From an uncultured Pelagibacteraceae bacterium (GTDB lineage: Bacteria > Pseudomonadota > Alphaproteobacteria > Pelagibacterales > Pelagibacteraceae): a stretch of 36,243 nucleotides of DNA. Below are positions 16,802 to 25,566 of this stretch, piece after piece. Each line of letters starts with the position of its first letter. Position 1 is the stretch's first letter. Made by a program: the position numbers and the translations under genes. Location: NCBI GenBank assembly GCA_902568425.1, contig CACFQM010000008.1:1-36243 (forward strand), in the 5' to 3' direction. Below the pieces are notes generated by a model that saw only the letters and a list, made by a program, of their open reading frames with translations, was not told where the DNA came from and did no database searches.

Positions 16802-17678
16802 TTACTTCCATCTGCCATGTGTCCAAATCCACTGACCAGGATTTCTTTTAATCATTTTCTCGATAATTTGATTTATTTTAATTGTAATATTTTCTTTGTC
16901 TTTTTCAAAATCTGTTGTCTTTTCAAAATTGATAGGGTTTAAAATTTCCATTAAAAAAAAGTTATTTTTATCCCTCTTTAAAAATATAGGTATAATTTTA
17001 CAATTAAACTTTAAGGCAAGTTGAGCTGGTAGAGTAGTCGTATGAGCTGGTTTGCCAAAAAAAGGATATCTTTTTGACTCTCCTAATCTTTGATCAACCA
17101 TCAATGCTATACTATTTTTTTTCTTTATAAGATCAATTAGTTCTTTAGTTCCACCGATACCTTTTTTTAATTTGATTTTTACAAATGTATTTTTTTCTTA
17201 TGTAAACCATAAATGGGTTTATAAAAAAATTATTTAAAGGTCTATAAATTGCCGCCAATTTAATTTTACTTTTTTCCAACTCCATTGCCATAAGTTCAAA
17301 ATTTGCAAAGTGACCTGATATAAAAATAGCAGGTTGTTCAGACTTAATTACATCATCAAGAATATCCTTTCCCTTGATAGAAATTTGAGCTTTAGAAAAT
17401 TTGTTTTTTCTAAATTTTGCCATAAATAAGTATTCAGCGAAAGTTAGTCCATAATTGATCCACATATCGTTAACAATATTATTTTTTTCATCCTCTGTGA
17501 GATTTTCATATGCATGTGATATATTTTTTTTAATATTTTTATTTGATCTAAACAGCGAACCAACTTTTAGAAATAAAAAAGTTGAAATTTTTCTTCCAAT
17601 GTTTATTCCTAAAATTTTAATTATCAAAAAAATTGGATAAATAATCAATGCTTCAAGAATATATTTTATATTTTTCAT
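16802..17678 (-). CDS. lpxL: Lipid A late acyltransferase (LpxL/HtrB family), interrupted by a one-base frameshift
   Basis: LpxL-type enzymes add secondary acyl chains to Kdo2-lipid IVA at the inner membrane. The N-terminal part carries a membrane anchor, the catalytic HX4E motif in SGHFANFELMAM and AAIYRPLNN. As read it ends at 17145. Dropping one T from the seven-T run at 17162-17168 joins it to GIGGTKELIDLIKKKNSIAL, then MVDQRLGESKRYPFFGKPAH, ending WIWTHGRWK as the family does. The restored length is 291 residues, typical. It starts by overlapping lpxK by 4 bp and is the last gene of the lipid A operon. Acyl position is not determinable. Confidence 0.88.
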
Positions 17679-18607
17679 TTTATTAATTTTTTGATTCTAT
17701 TTTTAAAAGTCTCTTCGTCTTTTAATTTAGGTTCAATTTTAATATAATCATATTTTTTTCTTATAAACGGACTTATTCTTAAAAAATCTTTTTCAGTAGT
17801 TATTAATTTTGCATTATATTGTTTTTCTAACTGATGTAGTTTATTTAAATCTTGTTCACTATAATTATAATGATCAGGAAAACTTATTTCTTTAACTATG
17901 TTCAAATGGTTTTCTTTTAACAAATTAAAAAAATTAACTGGGTTCCCAATTCCAGCAAATGCTATCAGCTTTTTATTTTTAAAATTATCAATATTTTTTG
18001 GAATTGAGTTATAATAAAAAAAATCTAATTTTGAATTATATTTTTTTAGTTGTTGTTCAAATTCAATATCTTGTTTTCCATTTATCAAAACAATTTGACA
18101 ATTCTTTAATTCTGTTAATCTTTCTCTTAAAGGTCCTGATGGAAGTAATAATCCATTCCCTATTCTTTGATCATCGTGAAAACAAATTATATTTAAATCT
18201 TTATTTATAGTCATATCCTGAAACCCATCATCCATCACAACAAATTTATAATTTTTGTTAACAGCTTTTTCTATTGCGTCAACTCTCTTCTTAGATAAAA
18301 AAATTTTATTATATTTTTTAATTAAAGATATTTCATCATCATGACTGCTGTATATTTTCCTAACAATCACTGGATCTTGCTCTAACTCTTTTAAAATTTT
18401 ACATATCTTTAATGTAATCGGAGTTTTTCCTGTTCCGCCAATATATATATTCCCTACACAAATTATAGGAATGGGAAAATTTTTCGGATTTGAAATTATT
18501 TTTTTTAAGTAAACTATAATTAAGTAAATTAATGAAAAAGGTATTAATAGAATAGAAAAGATCGTGAAATAGTTTTGATCCCAAAATTTAGGTTTGAGTA
18601 TTTTCAT
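17675..18607 (-). CDS. lpxK: Tetraacyldisaccharide 4'-kinase
   Basis: LpxK phosphorylates the 4' position of the lipid A disaccharide to make lipid IVA. The protein has an N-terminal membrane helix (about residues 14-34), then VGNIYIGGTGKTP carrying the Walker A loop, VVMDDGFQD, PSGPLRE, AFAGIGNP and FPDHYNYSEQDL, and the TTEKDFLR motif near the C-terminus. The 310 residues are normal. It overlaps waaA and lpxL by 4 bp each, so the whole block is one transcript. Confidence 0.96.
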   Translation of the reverse strand: MKILKPKFWDQNYFTIFSILLIPFSLIYLIIVYLKKIISNPKNFPIPIICVGNIYIGGTGKTPITLKICKILKELEQDPVIVRKIYSSHDDEISLIKKYNKIFLSKKRVDAIEKAVNKNYKFVVMDDGFQDMTINKDLNIICFHDDQRIGNGLLLPSGPLRERLTELKNCQIVLINGKQDIEFEQQLKKYNSKLDFFYYNSIPKNIDNFKNKKLIAFAGIGNPVNFFNLLKENHLNIVKEISFPDHYNYSEQDLNKLHQLEKQYNAKLITTEKDFLRISPFIRKKYDYIKIEPKLKDEETFKNRIKKLIK

Positions 18608-19869
18608 CTAATATAATCTTTGTATTCAGTAATAACATTCTCAAAAATTTTATTACTAAAATTTTTTATTTTACTAATTTTTTCAAATTTTTTTTCAAAA
18701 CTAGTTGCAAAATTTACTTTTAATTTATTAGCTAAATCCTCAGAACTTAATACTTGCTCTGACATAAGAGACTCATCTAAAAAATTATAAACATCTTTAA
18801 AATTATTCACATACGGTCCATGATAAATATGACAACCAATTTTTGCTGCATCAATGGGGTTTTGTCCTCCGCTATTTTCAAATTTTTTAAGAGTGGATTT
18901 TCCTATAAAAACTTGTCTAGCACTTTTCAAATATTTGTTTACTGAACCGTAATAATTAACCAAAACAACATCTGCAAAATTATTAATATCTTCTTCTTCT
19001 CTCTTTATTTGAATACTTAAACCAAGGTTTTTTAGTTTTTTATAAATGTCATCAATCCTGTTTATATGTCTTGGAATAATGATTGTTAAAAGATCATTAA
19101 TTGTTTTTTTTGCCATTAAGTGGGTTTTTCCGCAAAAAATTTCTTCATCAGCATGTGTACTTAATGCACACCAAATCTTTCTTTTTTTTACCTTATTAAA
19201 TTGATCAAGATATTTATTATCAACATTGATTGAAGAGCAAAATTTAATATTGCCAAAAAATTTTATATTTTGTGCACCTAAAATATCTAAATATCGTGAA
19301 GTATCTTTACTGGAACTTATACAAGACGAAAAAGATTTAAAAATTTTATCTGAGCTCTTTCCAAAAATTCTCCATCTATTAAAACTTTTTTTTGTTATTC
19401 GTGCATTTAATAATATTAGTGGAATGTTAAGGCTTTTCACTTTTAAAATAAAATTTGGCCAAATTTCTGAGTCTACAAATGTCGCAATATCTGGTTTCCA
19501 ATTCTTAAAAAAACTATTAATGAGAAATACAAAATCATAAGGCATAAACTGATGATATACATTTTTATTTGCACCATATTTTTTTTGGAACTCTTCAAAT
19601 GAAGTTAAGGTTACCGTAGTAATAAGAAAATTATTTTGATGATTTTCTTTTAAGTAAAAATCAATAATAGGATAAATACTTTTTAATTCTCCAATACTTG
19701 CCACATGAAACCAAAACAAAAAACCCTTTGGCCTTTTAAATTTGTTTAGAAAAATTTTCTCTTTAAATTTAACTGAATGTTCTTTTTTTAAAAATTTTCT
19801 CAAATAAATTAAAATAATGTATGGAATATAAAAAAGGAAGGTTAAAAAGTTATAAAAAGATATTAGCAT
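18604..19869 (-). CDS. waaA: 3-deoxy-D-manno-octulosonic acid (Kdo) transferase
   Basis: WaaA (KdtA) attaches Kdo from CMP-Kdo to lipid IVA. It shows an N-terminal membrane anchor, HVASIGELKS with the catalytic Glu, FMPYDFVFLINSFFKNWKPD, VDSEIWPNFIL, LLNARITKKSF, and in the C-terminal GT-B half IIPRHINR and the GGQNPIDAAKIGCHIYHGP motif. The 421 residues are typical. It starts one base after the msbA stop and overlaps lpxK by 4 bp. Whether it adds one or two Kdo units cannot be read from sequence. Confidence 0.96.
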   Translation of the reverse strand: MLISFYNFLTFLFYIPYIILIYLRKFLKKEHSVKFKEKIFLNKFKRPKGFLFWFHVASIGELKSIYPIIDFYLKENHQNNFLITTVTLTSFEEFQKKYGANKNVYHQFMPYDFVFLINSFFKNWKPDIATFVDSEIWPNFILKVKSLNIPLILLNARITKKSFNRWRIFGKSSDKIFKSFSSCISSSKDTSRYLDILGAQNIKFFGNIKFCSSINVDNKYLDQFNKVKKRKIWCALSTHADEEIFCGKTHLMAKKTINDLLTIIIPRHINRIDDIYKKLKNLGLSIQIKREEEDINNFADVVLVNYYGSVNKYLKSARQVFIGKSTLKKFENSGGQNPIDAAKIGCHIYHGPYVNNFKDVYNFLDESLMSEQVLSSEDLANKLKVNFATSFEKKFEKISKIKNFSNKIFENVITEYKDYIR

Positions 19870-19870
19870 T

Positions 19871-21618
19871 TTAATGCATCATTTGTTTTTTATATAAGCT
19901 TTCGTATTCTTTTGAGTTTTTTAACAATTCACTATGAGTTCCGTGTTTTAAAACATTCCCATCTTTCATTAAAATAATCTTATCTGCTTTATTTATTGTT
20001 GATAGCCTATGAGCAATGACTAGAGTGGTTCTGTTCTTTGTTAGATTGAATATTGCATTTTGAACTTTTTCCTCTGAGTCCGCATCCAAAGATGATGTTG
20101 CTTCATCTAACAAAATTATTGGAGAGTTTTTTAAAATTGCTCTCGCAATTGAAATTCTTTGTTTCTGTCCACCCGAAAGTCGTATTGCATTTTCTCCGAT
20201 CAATGTTTTATATTTATTTGGAAGCTTATCAATAAATTCATCTGCTGCTGCTAACTTACATGCATTTTTAACTTCCTGTTCTGTTGCATCTAACTTTGCA
20301 TATTTAATATTATTTTCAACACTATCATCAAAAAGGATAACATCTTGGCTAACGAGAGATATTTTATCTCTTAATGATTTAAGAGAAACTTTATTAATTT
20401 CTTGACTATCCAGATATATTTTTCCCCCTTGTGGTTCATAAAATCTCGGAATCAAATTAAGTATTGTACTTTTTCCTGCTCCACTATGCCCAACTAGTGC
20501 AGTAATCTTTTCTCCCTCAATATCAATACTAATATTTTTTATTGCTCTTTCTTTACCTGTCTCATATTGAAAGCTAACATTATCAAATTTTATATTTGAT
20601 TTATCTATTTGAAGACTTGGTAACTTGTTATCATCTTTAATTTTGATTTCTCTATCTATAATTTTGAAAACTCTTTGCCCAGCAGCAGCTCCTTGATATA
20701 TAAGCATGTTAACTGTTGCTAGTGATCTAACAGGTTGGTACGCTAACATCATCGCTGCTAAAAATGAAAAAAAATTATTAATACCAATTTCTCCCTGGGA
20801 AATAAGTATTCCAGCGTAATAGATAAAACCAGCAATCATAAAACCTGTTAGGGTTTCCATAATTGGAGCAGCTCGAATTTGTACTTTACCTATTTTAATT
20901 TGTGTATCAGTTAAATGTTTAATTGCATCAGAGCTTCTGTTTTTTTTCAAAATCTTCTCTTTGATAAATTTTGATAATTTTTGAACTTTTTAAAATTTCT
21001 GAGATTAGAGTTGTAAAATTACCTGAGGAAATAACACTTGCTGTGGTTGCTTTGCCCATTCTTTTCCCAAGTGACTTCGCAACTATAGCAGCCAAAGGCA
21101 TCATGATAAGAGAGAATATTGCAAGCTTCCAATTTTGATAAAACATTAAGCAAATTAGAGTAATCAAAGTTAAACTATCTTTAATTATATTTAGAACTCC
21201 TGTGCTTACTAATTCCTGAATCATTCCGACATCGTATAAAAATGTAGAAATATATTTTCCACTATGTTTTGACTCAATAGTTTGGGAGTCCGAAAGCAAT
21301 ATATTGTTGGTCATTTTATTTTGAAGAGTTTGTTTAATTCGATTTCCTAATACAATTACAATTGATCTTGCATAATACAAAGAAATACCTTTTCCCATAA
21401 AAGCAAGAATTACCAGGACAGGAATAAAAATAGCGAAAGTTTTATCTTGTTCTATAAATATTTTTTTTACTGCAGGATCTAATAACCATGCAATGGCAGA
21501 TGTTGATCCTGCTACAATAACTGATAGAAATATTGCAACAAAGATCCTGCCTAAATATTTTTTTTACATACTCCCTATAAAGCCTTTTAACAATAATAAT
21601 AACTTCATTTAATTTCAT
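19871..21618 (-). CDS. msbA: Lipid A export ABC transporter (MsbA-like), interrupted by two one-base frameshifts
   Basis: MsbA is a homodimeric half-transporter that flips lipid A-core across the inner membrane. As read it falls into three pieces. Removing one T from each eight-T run, at 21558-21565 and 20940-20947, restores 581 residues from the ATG at 21618, the usual MsbA length. Six membrane helices are followed by Walker A GHSGAGKST, Q-loop VSQDVILF, signature LSGGQKQR, Walker B IILLDEATSSLD and the IAHRLST switch. The start overlaps ubiA by 4 bp and the stop is 1 bp before waaA. Substrate is inferred from the lipid A operon; other lipid exporters of this type look similar. Confidence 0.88.
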
Positions 21619-22484
21619 AACATATCAATAGCTAATGTGAAGAAACCCAAAAAAACCATTAATCCTGAAAGATTATTAATTTTGAATGCTTTAAGACAAT
21701 TAGATGGATTTCGAAGATTAAAAATTTTAATTTGATACAATAATGTTAAAAAGTAGATACCCAAAAAGATTATTGAATAATTTATTTTTAAATTGATCAT
21801 TACTATTATTATCGTAATTAAACTAAGCAAATAACAGACAATTACAAACAAGTTAAGATTATCTTTAAATTTAATTGCTGTAGATTTTACTCCTATCACT
21901 TCATCATCAGAAATATCTTGTACTCCATAAATCGTATCATAACCTAGTGTCCAAAATATGGCTCCACAATATAAAAGGAGCGGTAAATATGAGATATTAT
22001 TTTCAATAGCTGCCCAAGACATAATTATTCCCCAATTAAAAGTAAATCCTAAAAATAATTGGGGCCAGTAAGTAAATCTTTTCATAAAAGGATATGAAAA
22101 TGCAAAAATCATTGAAAATATCCCTAGTGAAATAGTCAAAAAATTGAATTGTATCAAAACTAGGAAAGCTAATAAACACAACATTAAAACATAAATCCAT
22201 GCTGTTGATTTTTTTAAACTCCCGGAGGCAATAGGTCTATTTTTTGTCCTTGAAACTTTTCTGTCTATTTTTTCATCAACAATGTCATTAACTATACAAC
22301 CGGCACTCCGCATTAAAACTGATCCAAGAAAGAATAAAATTAAATAGTAACAAAAGGTATAAAAATTTTTATCAAAATAAAAAGCTAACGACAGGCCCCA
22401 CGTGCAAGGCCAAAATAATAAAAGGAAACCTATTGGTTTGTTTAATCTAGTAACATTAATGAAATTTGTTATATGTTTTGACAT
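21615..22484 (-). CDS. ubiA: 4-hydroxybenzoate polyprenyltransferase
   Basis: UbiA prenylates 4-hydroxybenzoate in ubiquinone synthesis. This 289-residue integral membrane protein has 8-9 helices and both Mg-diphosphate-binding Asp motifs: NDIVDEKIDRKVSRTKNRPI and YDTIYGVQDISDDE. LNKPIGFLLLFWPCTWGL at the N-terminus is typical of bacterial UbiA. It heads the minus-strand cluster and overlaps msbA by 4 bp, so quinone and lipid A genes share a transcript. Promoter signals must lie in the 40 bp before 22525; none stands out. Confidence 0.95.
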   Translation of the reverse strand: MSKHITNFINVTRLNKPIGFLLLFWPCTWGLSLAFYFDKNFYTFCYYLILFFLGSVLMRSAGCIVNDIVDEKIDRKVSRTKNRPIASGSLKKSTAWIYVLMLCLLAFLVLIQFNFLTISLGIFSMIFAFSYPFMKRFTYWPQLFLGFTFNWGIIMSWAAIENNISYLPLLLYCGAIFWTLGYDTIYGVQDISDDEVIGVKSTAIKFKDNLNLFVIVCYLLSLITIIIVMINLKINYSIIFLGIYFLTLLYQIKIFNLRNPSNCLKAFKINNLSGLMVFLGFFTLAIDML

Positions 22485-22524
22485 TAATAGTTCTTGTAAA
22501 TATCAAACACTAAATACATAATCA

Positions 22525-22941
22525 ATGCGATTCGAAATGAACATAGATTATACAGTAACAGCATTAATGTTTCCCGCTATTCCTCTTATAATGGCAGTTT
22601 ATAGTAATAGATTTCATACTTTGAGTGCTTTAATTAGAAAGCTTCATGACGAACACGTATTTGAAAAACATATTCCTCCAGAATGGGAAAAACAGTTAAA
22701 GAATTTAAGTCAAAGAATAAATTATTTAAAATATTCTATCGGTGCTGCCGGATTAGGTTTTCTATTTAACATGATGACAGTTTTGGGTCTTTACTTAAAT
22801 AAAATTATAATTGCCAGATTGATATTTGCAACTTGCTGCATTTCAATGATTATATCAATATTATTGTTCTTATTTGAAATTTTTCTATCTACAAATGCGT
22901 TAAAATTACATTTGTCTGACATGAAATTTGATGGAAAATAA
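22525..22941 (+). CDS. DUF2721 membrane protein
   Basis: This 138-residue protein starts with ALMFPAIPLIMAVYSNRFHT and LSALIRKLHDEH, the DUF2721 signature, followed by a charged linker (about 45-70) and two long hydrophobic helices (about 72-92 and 97-117). Function of the family is unknown. An internal ATG at 22537 is an equally possible start, since neither has a recognisable ribosome-binding site. It is divergent from ubiA and followed closely by two tiny membrane-protein genes. Confidence 0.85.
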   Translation: MRFEMNIDYTVTALMFPAIPLIMAVYSNRFHTLSALIRKLHDEHVFEKHIPPEWEKQLKNLSQRINYLKYSIGAAGLGFLFNMMTVLGLYLNKIIIARLIFATCCISMIISILLFLFEIFLSTNALKLHLSDMKFDGK

Positions 22942-22946
22942 CCATT

Positions 22947-23048
22947 ATGAAAATTAATGCTATTCGAGCCTTTATCATTGCAGCAATAATTATTATCCTT
23001 TTATACGCATTAGGATTGTTTTTGCCAATTATAATGGTATCAAGTTGA
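22947..23048 (+). CDS. Tiny single-helix membrane protein (33 aa)
   Basis: An ATG five bases after the DUF2721 stop opens 33 codons ending in TGA. The product begins MKINAIRAFIIAAIIIILLY and is one hydrophobic helix with a positively charged N-terminus. Position and spacing (2 nt to the next ATG) favour a real gene in a short operon of membrane proteins. I know no family for it, and hydrophobic ORFs occur easily in AT-rich DNA. Confidence 0.4.
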   Translation: MKINAIRAFIIAAIIIILLYALGLFLPIIMVSS

Positions 23049-23050
23049 TT

Positions 23051-23242
23051 ATGTTCTCAAAACCAGTCATCCTTATTATTTTATTAGTACTTCTATTAGT
23101 CTTTTACTTAGTTATTAGATTTGGTGCAGGTAAAAAGGAAGATATTGAAAAGTCAAAAAACTTAACAAGATATTTATTTGGTATTAGAATTTTAATTATA
23201 TTACTAGCAATAGTTGGATTAGGTTTGTGGTTTGTTCTTTAG
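23051..23242 (+). CDS. Small two-helix membrane protein (possible DUF2909 / twin-transmembrane type)
   Basis: This 63-residue protein has two helices, at about residues 4-22 and 44-62, separated by a charged loop (GAGKKEDIEKSKNLTRYLFG). The topology and the SKNLTRYLFGIRI segment recall DUF2909 'twin transmembrane' proteins, often linked to cytochrome oxidase genes, but similarity is slight. I chose the ATG at 23051; a TTG at 23045 in the same frame is less likely. Its 3' end overlaps convergent DUF1289 by 24 bp. Confidence 0.6.
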   Translation: MFSKPVILIILLVLLLVFYLVIRFGAGKKEDIEKSKNLTRYLFGIRILIILLAIVGLGLWFVL

Positions 23243-23491
23243 ATCTTTAGAATAAACTAGTTTTCCAAATTGGATTTTCTCATCATAAGATTTTTTAAAA
23301 GTCATAAGTTGGGTTTCTTTCATTCTACCCTGTAAAGTAATAAGATTATTTTTTTTCCATTCATTCGGAGTTTCTGGATGTTTCCAAATTTTTTTTTCCT
23401 CATCACTTCTTGCACAACCAAAACATAAATCTGTTTTAGGATCATTTTTACAGATACTTATACATGGACTAATTATTTTGATATCTTTCAT
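23219..23491 (-). CDS. DUF1289 cysteine-rich protein
   Basis: The 90-residue protein begins ISPCISICKNDPKTDLCFGCARS, the four-cysteine motif of DUF1289, a small family thought to bind a metal or Fe-S cluster. It continues with EEKKIWKHPETPNEWKK, the second conserved piece. A Lys-rich C-terminal extension of about 30 residues follows. Its ATG overlaps the restored stop of qor as ATGA, which independently supports the repaired qor frame and indicates one operon. Confidence 0.88.
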   Translation of the reverse strand: MKDIKIISPCISICKNDPKTDLCFGCARSDEEKKIWKHPETPNEWKKNNLITLQGRMKETQLMTFKKSYDEKIQFGKLVYSKDLKNKPQT

Positions 23492-24463
23492 GGCATCAAA
23501 ACAGCTGGACCTAAAATTTTTCTTCCTTCTAGATCTTCATGAGCTTTTTTTTGCATCAGATAAATTGTATTCTTTAAAAATTTTTATTTTAATTTTACCA
23601 AATTTTATTTGTTTAAAAAGAGCATTTGTTCCCTCTTCTAGTGCCGCTCTTCCAGCTCCATAATCAGCTAATCCTGGTCTTGTAAAAAATAAGCTTTTAT
23701 GGGCTATATATTTTTTTACGTTAATAGGATCAAGCGCTCCTGATGCATTCCCGAAAGAAATCATCATACCCATTGGCTTTAAACAATTAATAGATTTTTC
23801 AAAAGTTTTTTTTCCAACACCATCATAAACTACTCCGATACCTTTATTGTTGGTTATCTCAAGAACTTTTTTATCAAAATCTTCATTATTATAATTGATA
23901 ACGAATTCGCATCCATTTTCTTTCGCAATATCAATCTTACTATCAGATCCTACTGTGCCAATAACTCTACACCCAATACTTTTTGCCCACTGGCAAAAAA
24001 CTTGACCAACTCCACCAGCGGCAGCATGAAATAAAATTAACTCTCCAGCTTTTACTTTATAAGTTTTAAACAAAAGATAATGTGAGGTTAAACCTTTGGT
24101 CATTATACTTGCTGCAACTTTTTCACTTACTCCCTCTGGGATTTTTACAGCAATTTTTTCAGGAATAATTCTTTTTTCAGAGTATGATCCTAGAGGCATT
24201 TGAGAGTAAGTTACTCTATCTCCTTTATTAAAATATTTTACTCCAGGACCAATTTCTTCAACAATACCAGCTCCTTCCATTCCAATACCTGATGGTAGGT
24301 TTAATTTGTAAAGCCCAGATCTATGGTAAGTGTCAATGAAATTTAAACCAATAGCTAAATTTTTGATTTTAATTTCTTCAGGGCCAGGTGAACCAACGTT
24401 TACATCCTTAAATTCCAAAACTTCCGGACCACCGTGTTTGCTAATTATAATTGATTTTGTCAT
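23488..24463 (-). CDS. qor: NADPH:quinone oxidoreductase (zeta-crystallin-like), interrupted by a one-base frameshift
   Basis: This zinc-free MDR enzyme reduces quinones with NADPH. It shows GLNFIDTYHRSGLY, GMEGAGIVEEIGPGV, the nucleotide-binding HAAAGGVGQVFCQWAKSIG, and YDGVGKKTF. As read it stops at 23537 after DAKKSS. Dropping one T from the eight-T run at 23545-23552 gives DAKKAHEDLEGRKILGPAVL and a TGA at 23488, for 324 residues, exactly the family length and C-terminus. The restored stop forms an ATGA junction with the next gene. It is divergent from rsmE by 21 bp. Confidence 0.9.
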
Positions 24464-24484
24464 CTTAACTTATATAAATTCTTC

Positions 24485-25204
24485 ATGGCATCAAAAGCAA
24501 GACTTTTTTATACGGACAAATTAAAAACAGGTACTATTTCGAGACTTTCTGAAAAACAATCTCATTATACTAAGAATGTAATGAGACTAAAAGCAGGAGA
24601 TAAAATTTCACTTTTTAATTCACAAGATGGGGAGTGGGATGTAAAAATTACTGATCAAGGAAAAATTTATACCGAATTTAAAGTTGAAAAATTATCAAGA
24701 CCTATTACTAGTGAAAACAATATTTGGTTAGCTTTTTCACCAATTAAAAAAGTTCCTCAAGACTTAATGATACAAAAAACCACAGAACTCGGAATTCAAA
24801 AATTTATACCATTACTTTGCGAGAGAAGTGTAGTCAGAGATATTAATATAAAAAGAGCAGAAAAAATTATAACTGAAGCTTGCGAACAGTCTAATCGAAT
24901 TACTGTGCCGAAAATTCTAGATTTACAGAGACTTATTGATTTTATTAAAACTTTCCCTGAAGATGGAAAAATTATTTTTTGCGATATTAATTCAAATTCA
25001 AACGATTTAAAAAATAAATTATCTAAAAATAATCCAATTTGTATTTTAATTGGACCAGAGGGCGATTTTTCAGAAGAGGAAAGGCAATTTATAATTAATA
25101 ATAAAAATGTAATATCAATCACTTTAGCCAAGAATATTTTACGTGCGGAGACAGCAGCAATTGCATCAACAACAATTTTAAATTACAACTTGGAAAACAA
25201 CTAA
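24485..25204 (+). CDS. rsmE: 16S rRNA (uracil-1498-N3)-methyltransferase
   Basis: RsmE methylates U1498 of 16S rRNA. The 239-residue sequence has the N-terminal PUA-like domain (ARLFYTDK, QSHYTKNVMRLKAGD) and the SPOUT knot motifs KTTELGIQKFIPLLCERSV, ILIGPEGDFSEEER and LAKNILRAETAA. Length is normal. The ATG at 24485 lies in a 21-bp gap from divergent qor, so any promoter must overlap the qor coding sequence. It is monocistronic, followed by the oxidase operon after 100 bp. Confidence 0.95.
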   Translation: MASKARLFYTDKLKTGTISRLSEKQSHYTKNVMRLKAGDKISLFNSQDGEWDVKITDQGKIYTEFKVEKLSRPITSENNIWLAFSPIKKVPQDLMIQKTTELGIQKFIPLLCERSVVRDINIKRAEKIITEACEQSNRITVPKILDLQRLIDFIKTFPEDGKIIFCDINSNSNDLKNKLSKNNPICILIGPEGDFSEEERQFIINNKNVISITLAKNILRAETAAIASTTILNYNLENN

Positions 25205-25234
25205 ATATCCCCGAAATTTAAAGCGATTTTAACC

Positions 25235-25288
25235 TTGCAAAAGTGTCGCAAAACCTTATTAAACATGCATATAGTTTCTATATATAGT
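25235..25288 (+). promoter_or_regulatory. Candidate promoter/operator region of the cytochrome oxidase operon
   Basis: The 100-bp gap before the operon holds two copies of a GCAAAA box exactly 11 bp apart (25237 and 25248), one helical turn, suggesting a regulator bound to one face. Downstream, TTAAAC (25259-25264) and TATAGT (25283-25288), 18 bp apart, could be -35 and -10, giving a very short leader. These are visual matches with a weak -35. Confidence 0.3.
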
Positions 25289-25304
25289 AAAAAGATATTA
25301 AATT

Positions 25305-25565
25305 ATGAGCACAGCATACGCACTATTACTTGGTCTGGTTGTTTTTCTGGCACTATTTATTTACTTCGTTTTTTTTACAGTCTCTTTAAGGCTTGAAAAA
25401 AATGAGAATGAACCAGAAATAGCTGTCAAAAGAAAATCAGTACCGTTTCGATGGAAAGATTTAATTGATCCAAAAAATAAGAAAATTGGTTTAATTGATT
25501 TAGGAAATCATATTTTAATAGCAGGTGTTGTATTAATAGGAATTTTTATTATTTCAAACGCATAA
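25305..25565 (+). CDS. Uncharacterised two-helix protein heading the cytochrome oxidase operon
   Basis: I do not recognise this 86-residue protein. It has an N-terminal helix (about 5-27), a charged cytoplasmic-looking loop (LRLEKNENEPEIAVKRKSV), the segment PFRWKDLIDPKNKK, and a second helix (about 67-83). It ends one base before the coxB ATG and is the first gene of the operon, so a role in oxidase assembly or as a small accessory subunit is a reasonable guess only. Confidence 0.75.
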   Translation: MSTAYALLLGLVVFLALFIYFVFFTVSLRLEKNENEPEIAVKRKSVPFRWKDLIDPKNKKIGLIDLGNHILIAGVVLIGIFIISNA

Positions 25566-25566
25566 A

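Noticed and set aside
23045-23050. TTG start for the two-helix protein at 23051
   Set aside because: An ATG two codons later gives the same protein; the TTG falls inside the preceding small gene's stop region.
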